Positions 56,791 through 64,000 of a stretch of DNA of 64,000 nt are shown piece by piece; position 1 is the stretch's first letter, and each line of letters begins with the position of its first letter. The notes under the pieces were generated by a model. The model ran no database searches. It was not told the origin of the DNA and saw only the letters and a program-made list of their open reading frames with translations. The DNA comes from Carallia brachiata. Taxonomy: Eukaryota; Streptophyta; Magnoliopsida; Malpighiales; Rhizophoraceae. The DNA lies in contig JADCRB010000046.1 of assembly GCA_021464245.1 (NCBI GenBank), positions 4,288,220 to 4,352,219 of the forward strand, given 5' to 3'. Both the position numbers and the translations under genes were made by a program.

Positions 56791-59700
56791 TTAAACGTAT
56801 CATGCTTTGATCATATTAATTGTTGAGTTTTAATGCGTAATTTAATGTTTAATAAAAATGTAGTAGTTATAGAATTCATTTAATGTGCTGATTTGTTATT
56901 ATGTAAATGTTAGTATATAATATTTCCTTTAATTATTTACTTTAGAATTATGACATTTAACTCCACTTAAAATGATTTAAGTTGTACTAAAAATTTTTTA
57001 AGCGATAAATTTGATTTAATTAAATAAAATATTAAAAGGTAAAAGATAGCTAACTCTATCTGTCCTTCTAGCTTGTTAGTGTAATCTAATCAAGGCATGA
57101 TAAGAATATTACTCTTAATTAAAAAATTAATAGCGATTGATTTATGCTATGTTTCTGCACACATCTAGTGGCCAACGAAGAACATGGGCTTGACCGCCAT
57201 TGTGGGCTTTCGTATGGATAGGATGAGTGAATTGAGTTCTGATTTGGTTTTCGAGTTTTGACATCCAATCAACAATTAACACTTCCAAATAGGCTAAAAT
57301 CTCAGTACAAAACGCGAAGATTACTAAATCTCAGTACAAAATTCATGCACAAACTCTGCACCATCAATAATTCATTTCAATTGTCTTTCAATAGACATTG
57401 CAATAGTTAAAAAAGTTTTTTTTTTTTTTTTAAAAAAACAATAGTTAACAAAGTAGATTTTTATCATTGAGTTTTATAGTTTTAATTATGGGAAGATGGT
57501 TTATCCAAATAAGGACATAACCGGGGATAGAGTCAGGAATTGAAAGTAGTGGGGAGCAGTAAAGTATTAAAAAATTATTTTTTAAAACTTTTTCATAATA
57601 ATCAATTGCAGTAAAAAAATATTATTTTAACATTAAACAATAATTTGTACTGTAATATTATATTATCTTAATAGAGACACAATAAGTTTATTGTGTTTTT
57701 TTTTTAAGAAAAAGATAAAGAAATGGGAGTAAAACATAAAATAAAATAATTAATGAAAACAAAAAATAAATTTTAATGAGAGCAATAATATAAATTTAAG
57801 TTCCATTAGGCTTTTTTTTTTTCAATGGGAGCAGTGGGGGCAAAATATTAATCATAGTGGGGGCAACACTATAAATTTGAGTCTCATTGCACTTGTATTT
57901 ATTTTTTCAATGGGGACAATTGCCTCCACAATATTAAATGTAGTTTTGTCCGAGACAGAACAATTTATATTTTATAGTTTACGATTAATGAGTCTTTTAT
58001 TAAAAAAAAAATGGTAAATTCATTCCACTTTAGCAACCAACACATTTCATCCAGCAAGATTTTTTTTTTTCCTTTTCTTGATGACTAATGAGAAAGCGAT
58101 TTTAATTTTCAACTTAGTGACGCTCAATCTAATAGACTAGAGAAGCTAGATGCCGTAGTTGTGCAATGCGCAGATTATGTTTGATTTTAAAGAAGCCTCA
58201 CCTAGAAAAAGTAAAAGGATCTATAGAGATGCCGATTTTATTTCTCAGCTTTAAATTTAAGGTTAGTTACTACATCCTTATTGTCCAGTTGCTTATTATG
58301 CTGTTCCTTAATGTGAGATTTTTGGATCTCTCTGTTTTCAGTTTTCTTTCTTTTCTTTTTTTGGGTTTTTGGTTTGTTTAAATGGGAATTTGAATCTAAA
58401 TGAACTAAGAGTCCATATGTACCGGAGATACTTTTCAGCTTGACTTGGAGGCAGGATCTCCCTCCTCAATTGTGTTGTAGGCCTTTGGATAAACTGGTGC
58501 AGAGCGCAAAAGAGGGGGCTATTATAGAAAGGTTGTTCATATTATTGTAGCCTTCACGTTGTTTTGTTAAAGGAATTTAGTGTTCCAGCGAGAAGTGAAC
58601 TTTAAAGACTATTCGTTTTACGCTCTTTAGATACAAAGTTGTAATAGTCCCTAACAAAACTGTAAGACATCGCTTATACTTTCTCATTTTATGTATTAAA
58701 AAATTTACAGACTTTAGATATTAATTGTAAATTGATGATAATCCAAGATATACACACAAGTAAAGGAAGTATAAAAAGATGATTATAACTGTGAGCAAAG
58801 AAAATAATCCAGTCCCAAGACAAGTGGAGGCACGGAGATTAGGAAAAGGAGGAGATTTATAAGCTCAAGTAAAGAGACATTCCTTCAACCCTACCAAGAC
58901 GAATTGTACATATATAAATTAAAACAAAAGTTAAAAAAAAGCAGTCCCACATCCCCACCACCACCTCAGCTGCAATGATGACACCAAAGAGTGGGAGTTG
59001 GGGCCTTAACCGCTTATATAATAGTCTTCCAAAAGGCATCATTCACATCGTCATGCTTATATTCCCATGCAAAATAGACAAGATAATGTTACATAAGTCT
59101 TTGTGTGTCTTGATGGTGTTAAAAGATGTAACGAAAGGAAAAAAAGAATAACGGGTTGGCTGGGTTGGCTTGGTTGATACTTAGATTAGTTTTAGACGAA
59201 TTTTACCTGTAATCATCAGATTTTAAAATTTAATAAGTACATATATCGGGAGAAATTTTAACCTTTTAAAATAATTATATAAAAATTATCTTCAAACATT
59301 CTAAATTTAGAGTGGTTATCCTTAACTATAATTTTTCAGATAACAAAAAAAAAAAGGAAAACAAAAGGTGTGAAATAGAATCTAGTACTATCTCTTGAGA
59401 GAAGTGATGGGTATTGCACTGGCAAAGAGAATCCATGTTGGGAGCTTGAAAAGGTGAGCCAGACCAGCAAGAGAAAAAAGATAGAGAGAGAGAGAGAAAG
59501 AGGTGTGTGTGTAGTGTGTTTGTTTATGCATGTGTGTTTGTGTCAGCTTGAAAGGGCATGCGTTATTCAAACTTCAAAGGAGCTCTCTAGCTAAGCTAGG
59601 TAGGCAGCCCCTGTTGTTGGTTCAGACATTAAGGAATTTGAGGGGTTGGGGGTGTTGTTGGCTTCTTCCCTTTTGGCGTTTGCAGAAATTCCCTTCTTCC

Positions 59701-61544
59701 ATTCTCAGGGACAGTCTTAAATATTCCCATCCCATGCTATCTATCTATCTTTGTCATTATTTTACTTTGTTTGGTGTACTATCTTTGGGAATAAACTCTC
59801 AAATCAATGAGTAAAACCTCCCTTTTTCCACCCCCTTTGATCTTTTGTCCTCCCAGTGGCATTTTCTTGTCTTCTGGGGTGAGAAAGCAAGCGAGCTAAT
59901 TAACCTGGCTTCGAGAGCCCAATAGGGCCTCCTCTAGGACATAAAAATGTGATGAGATATGGAGGAAAAGCTTTACTTGATTCGATCCTTAACCCAATGA
60001 TTTAAACAAATCAATCTTTTTACTGCCCCTAATAAAGTTCTCATAAAAGATGTAAAATGTGAAGAGAACTTTTTGACTAGGTTAGTGGTGCCTACACTCA
60101 CACCTTTTGCTCTTAATTTAATGTGACTCCATAGCTTTTGCCTCAAAAGTTATTGTCAATTGTGAAGATAAGAAAAAAAAAAAAAAAAGGAAAAAAAGGG
60201 TAAAGATCAAACGGTTGTATAAATGCTCTCAAATTGCATAAAAATCCCTAATCATATTATCTGATCAAACATGATTCCGTGATAGTAACACTTCATAATA
60301 CACTACCCAAATTAGCTTTCCTTGGGTAACAAAAGCTTTTTGTGATCTTAATTGTCGATAGAAGCCCGTCGAATAAATAAATAAATAAATAAACATCTCG
60401 GACCCCATAGACAATCTTTTCAAAGACAAAAGTATTGAGAAGATTAAAAAGATTCGTTTTGTCATCGGCAGTTACATTCCAAGCTCTGTAATTAATGAGG
60501 TATATTATGATGAAATGATAAACATTATGTGCATGTGAAAAGAGACGAAAAATTAAAAGAAGATCCAAAGAGTTTGTACCAATTTTCAAATGATATAACT
60601 TGATGGACTTCGCATAATTGGAGAGACCCATCATAGCTCCTAGTCTCACTATTTAGTCCCACTTCAGGAATTAGATTTTAAACCTAGAACTAACGGCCAA
60701 ATAAAGAAAGAAACCCACATAACAACATTAAACCTTAAACAGGCACATGAAGACCGACTAATTAATTGAACTACATTATTAGGTTTGTTTCACCCTCTCA
60801 ATACCACCTTGGAACATACTATGGGGAAGTTTATATAGACATGTCAAGTTTTTGTACAATAGTTATACGAAATATAATACATTAACAAGCTTACTTGACA
60901 CGTATTTCTTCCAATTAGCACCCAATTAATACGTAATACAACAAAATTGAATTGCATGGGTCAAACTCATATATTAGGCCTCATTAATAGTGGGTTGAAC
61001 TAGTAGAACTAAGCAAACCATACAAATTGGATGCTGAACAAAACCTCGATACCATATTAAATAACAATTTTAAATTTTAAATTCACTTAAAAATTTAAAC
61101 TAGTAAATGAAGAACTCCAAAAATATTAAGTCATGTAAAATATTTATACTTTAACAAAGATTATATATTTTAACAACGCAGGCTTATAATTTTTGTTAAT
61201 CAATAATGTGCATTTAAGGTGATAATACTTACGATCGGGGTATGAGAGCAAGGCAAAACTACAGGAATAATGATATTTCCAACTACAAGGAATGGTACTC
61301 AAATTCCAAAGAGATACAAATCACCGATGGACTGGCCCGATATGGACCATTTGCAGCCATGCAAGTACAATTCATATTCCATTCCCGAAATCTCTTCTCA
61401 GTTGTAAATATTCTCGTCTGTCTTTTTGGAATCTATGCAAGCTCCAAAAAGGCCAATATCCAAAGAATTTTTTTAAAAGAAAAAAATGGCTTGAAATTCA
61501 GAAAGAGAGAGAAGGAAACAACTTAAAGTTTCATTTTTCATTTC
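56791..61544. other. Intergenic DNA, no gene supported
   Basis: AT-rich DNA with repeat-like tracts at 57530-57960 (GGGGGCAA-type modules seen in degraded plant transposons), a (GA)/(GT) low-complexity run at 59480-59545, a CTAT run near 59738-59752 and (AAAT)5 near 60376-60395. The block 58930-59720 is less AT-biased and may hold regulatory or noncoding RNA sequence, but no miRNA, snRNA or protein was recognised in it. Confidence 0.4.
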
Positions 61545-61705
61545 ATTCGACTAAGCCTTATGGTAAACTCGAGGTCACGGATTTGAGATATGAAAACAGT
61601 TTTTTACAAAAATACAAAGAGAAGGCTATGTACATATGTGCTCACCCTCTCCCTACCCCAGTATTAAGTCGGGGAGCACTATGTACACCGGTAAACCCGA
61701 CTATT
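61545..61705 (+). mobile_element. Au-type SINE remnant, plus orientation
   Basis: Recognisable landmarks in order: a B-box-like GAGGTCACGGATTTGAGA, GAAAACAGTTTTTTACAAAAA, AAGGCTATGTACAT, CCCTCTCCCTACCCC, then GGGGAGCACTATGTACACCGG. This is the Au SINE arrangement with many substitutions, so an old copy. It is longer than the other two copies in the window. Confidence 0.65.
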
Positions 61706-64000
61706 TCTTATTAAATGAATAAGAACATAATTTGCAAGAAATTCATTTTTACTTTTTTTTTCTCCCGACAAAACGAATTGTAATCTTGGACTTTTCTTAT
61801 TTATTTTCATTTTTGTGACATTAAAATTTTGTTATCATATATTGAATGGATTAAATTACGCGACTTATTGGAGCTAAAACTCTTGAGCTAATTCAGAAAA
61901 GCCCTTTTTTTCAATTTTCCATCTTTTATTATGAGCAAAAGCTGAAGTCAGTTAATGGTTCACGTGATATTTTCATATGTTGAATGTATGCCATAAAGGA
62001 GCGAAGACGGCATTTAGTTTTGGACAACTCTTATTCTCAGAAAAATCCCAGATAACAGAGCAAACCCTTCAAGTTTTTTCCTATCTTTTCTAGTAATCAG
62101 CTGTCCAAATGCCCCAGCAAATGCTGTGTTTTCCCCACCTTTTTTGTCGTCTGGTAGAGAGCAATTTCTGAGTCTGTTTTTTGAGCCTGATCATAACAGG
62201 TTAAGTTTGTGCAGAGAGTCTATTCAAACTGCTTGGAATCACTAGCTAAGCATTATGTAATGTCTCTACTTTGAACCCATTTCTCCACAGTTGACAAGTC
62301 TATTTCCTACCCAACAATCATGCACAGGGGTTTTTGTTGTTTAGCGACTCATGTGACATAAGTAGGTCTTGTTTTGTAATAACTCTATATCTATTACCAG
62401 AAAAAGGTTGGGACTCTATATATGCTTCTCTGCCAACATATACATATACATATCTCAGTTATTTTTGCTGAGGGGGATGCCTTTATGTCCATGAATTATT
62501 GCCTAAGCGCAGCTTTTGTGCTTCAATTATTTACAGCTTCATCACAGCACAATCTTTATTGTAGTAACTTGTTTTTTGTTTTTTTTTTTTTAACTGTCCC
62601 CCAAAAGTAAAAAGCAATAGAAAAGGATAGCAATAACAAAGAACCAAACAAACTGAGGGTGAAGGGTGAAAAAACATGGTTTGACTGACTCACTCATAAA
62701 TGGGAAAAGTAGGGTTTTTCTCTCTGGTTTCACAATATTGGAATTGCGTAGAGCACCAATGTTTTGAATATAATAAAATTGATAATTTTTTTAATAAACT
62801 GATAAGTTTTACAATATAAATTAAAAGTTATTATTTTTATTATAAATATTATCAATTTTATTGTAAAATTTATCAGTGTTATTTCATTTGAAATACCAAT
62901 TAAAATATTAAAATTCATCACACTAATATTTTCTCAATTTCATAATTGATTGTGTCTCTCTCCATTGGCATTCCCATGATCTCATGCGATAAAAGTATTT
63001 ACTGTGAGCTATGTTCTTTCTAGTCCTTTTTTTTTTTAGCTGTATATTTGGTCTTTTGAGGCTCTGTGCTATATCTTTATATTTTCTTAGCTAAGAAAAA
63101 AGAACAAGAAGCAACAAATTAATGTCTGAGTGGGTGCTCAAATTTTCTCTTTTTAGTTTTTGCATTTGGCCTTTTTCCCTTCCTACGTACCAAAAATTGG
63201 ATTCTTAATTAGATTTAATTGTGAAATTTAACTATATGTATTATAGCCTTATTTATGTGCACTGACATACCTCTGTAATTTGACGAGGTTTGGGAGTTAA
63301 ACATCGGATAGTTCTCCCATTCTAATAAACTTCTTATTACTTCTTCATAAATATTAAAACCCGAAACCTCAAGAATAAAGTTCTAAATTTTAACTACTGA
63401 ATATTATAATATATATATATATATATATGTTTTTTCAGTAAACATGCATCTTTTCTAATATCTCATCTATTGTCCATCCTATACACATTCCAAGCTATCG
63501 ATTCTTGGGGGTGGAGAGAGAGGTTCATGTTCATTGGGATTGGTAAATAAAGAGAGAGTGGTAGCAATGATGGGTTGGTTTGTCATTGTTATGCATGGAA
63601 TAGTGAAAGAAAGGAACATACTTTCGTAGCTTTTCCTTTACTTATTCTTTCGCTTTCGTTCCCTTCTGCTGACCCACTTTGATCATCAGTCTCTCTTAGA
63701 TTTCAGGAGCAAAAGCTTTCTTTCCCACCTTTACTTCATCTCCTTTTTCTTTCACTCCATTGATCACTAACTACTATCGAAAAATTCTAATTTGACTCAG
63801 TCATATTAACTCAACTTCAGTTCTTCAAATACAGACTAAAATTCGTAAAATTTCCGATTCCCTCGAAACGATAGGGAAATTTGAATCATAGGAAATGCTA
63901 TTAATTATTCATTGGGAAGCTATGACATGTTTTTTCTTGCTTAATTGAATCCAAGGCTCGAACTCATGAATAACAAGTATAAAATTCCAATGTGCATTGT
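61706..64000. other. Intergenic DNA to the window edge, no gene supported
   Basis: No convincing coding frame. A (TA)n run lies at about 63410-63428, and 62740-62910 is a short AT palindrome-rich stretch. The region could include promoter sequence of a gene beyond 64000, but nothing marks a transcription start. Confidence 0.4.

Noticed and set aside
57335..57360. ATTCATGCACAAACTC resembles the miR403 mature sequence
   Set aside because: Several mismatches at the 5' end and no pairing arm nearby; chance similarity in AT-rich DNA.
58944..59023. Possible plant snRNA promoter: GTCCCACATCC (10 of 11 bases of the upstream sequence element) and TTATATAATA downstream
   Set aside because: The gap of about 59 bp fits neither the roughly 34-bp spacing of RNA polymerase II snRNA genes nor the roughly 24-bp spacing of U6-type genes, and no U-snRNA or snoRNA body follows.
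58857..59042. 61-codon minus-strand frame with a hydrophobic stretch (GVIIAAEVVVGMWDCF)
   Set aside because: Single short frame with no splice partners or family resemblance; possible but not supported.
59388..59760. Looked for a MIRNA precursor in this less AT-rich block (segments such as GGCAAAGAGAAT looked miR399-like)
   Set aside because: No segment matches a conserved mature miRNA closely and no clean hairpin could be paired by eye.

Overview
The window is nuclear DNA from a eudicot plant. The evidence is intron-rich genes with GT-AG introns, plant-only protein families (PIRL leucine-rich-repeat protein, plasma-membrane autoinhibited Ca2+-ATPase, class IV-type small heat-shock protein), telo-box and site II promoter motifs, and AT-rich intergenic DNA full of plant SINEs, MITEs and LTR-retrotransposon pieces. 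The species cannot be named from sequence alone. No tRNA, rRNA, CRISPR array or prokaryotic operon was seen.

Six protein-coding genes are supported; exon boundaries were worked out by reading frame, splice consensus and family recognition. (1) 2095-2607 (+), OSTC/OST3-OST6-family subunit of the ER oligosaccharyltransferase, one exon. (2) 4648-7522 (-), plant intracellular Ras-group-related LRR protein (PIRL6/7/8 group), three exons, 345 aa. (3) 10591-23516 (-), ACA8/ACA10-type plasma-membrane Ca2+-ATPase, 33 exons, about 1076 aa if intact, but with a 2-base frameshift in exon 27. (4) 43556-47750 (+), OXA1 mitochondrial inner-membrane insertase, nine coding exons, 446 aa. (5) 49511-53775 (-), LisH/SRP40 C-terminal-domain (NOLC1-like) nucleolar protein, seven exons, with an apparent 1-base deletion in its long lysine-rich exon. 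(6) 56088-56567 (+), 18.5 kDa class IV-type HSP20, one exon, with heat-shock elements upstream.

Layout: the left edge is a Copia retroelement cut to about 400 bp of internal sequence. OSTC and PIRL converge, and PIRL and ACA run head-to-tail on the minus strand. A gene-poor stretch of about 20 kb (24-43 kb) separates ACA from the divergent OXA1 and is built mostly of transposon remnants: CCGGTT-type repeats, foldback and Tourist-type MITEs, SINEs, a Ty3/gypsy fragment with inverted LTRs, and a Mutator-like element with long inverted repeats around GC-richer DNA. OXA1 and the NOLC1-like gene converge; the NOLC1-like gene and HSP20 diverge. The last 7 kb has no gene I can support.

The genes do not form a pathway. 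Their interest as a group is conserved order: OSTC, PIRL, ACA, the LisH/SRP40 gene and class IV HSP20 have Arabidopsis counterparts that, from memory, sit next to one another in different combinations on three chromosomes, so this window appears to keep an ancestral order. I found no convincing previously undescribed biological system. The items most worth a second look are the two frameshifts in otherwise complete genes, the inverted-LTR gypsy remnant, the long-TIR element with captured sequence, and a possible small spliced transcript near 33.2 kb.
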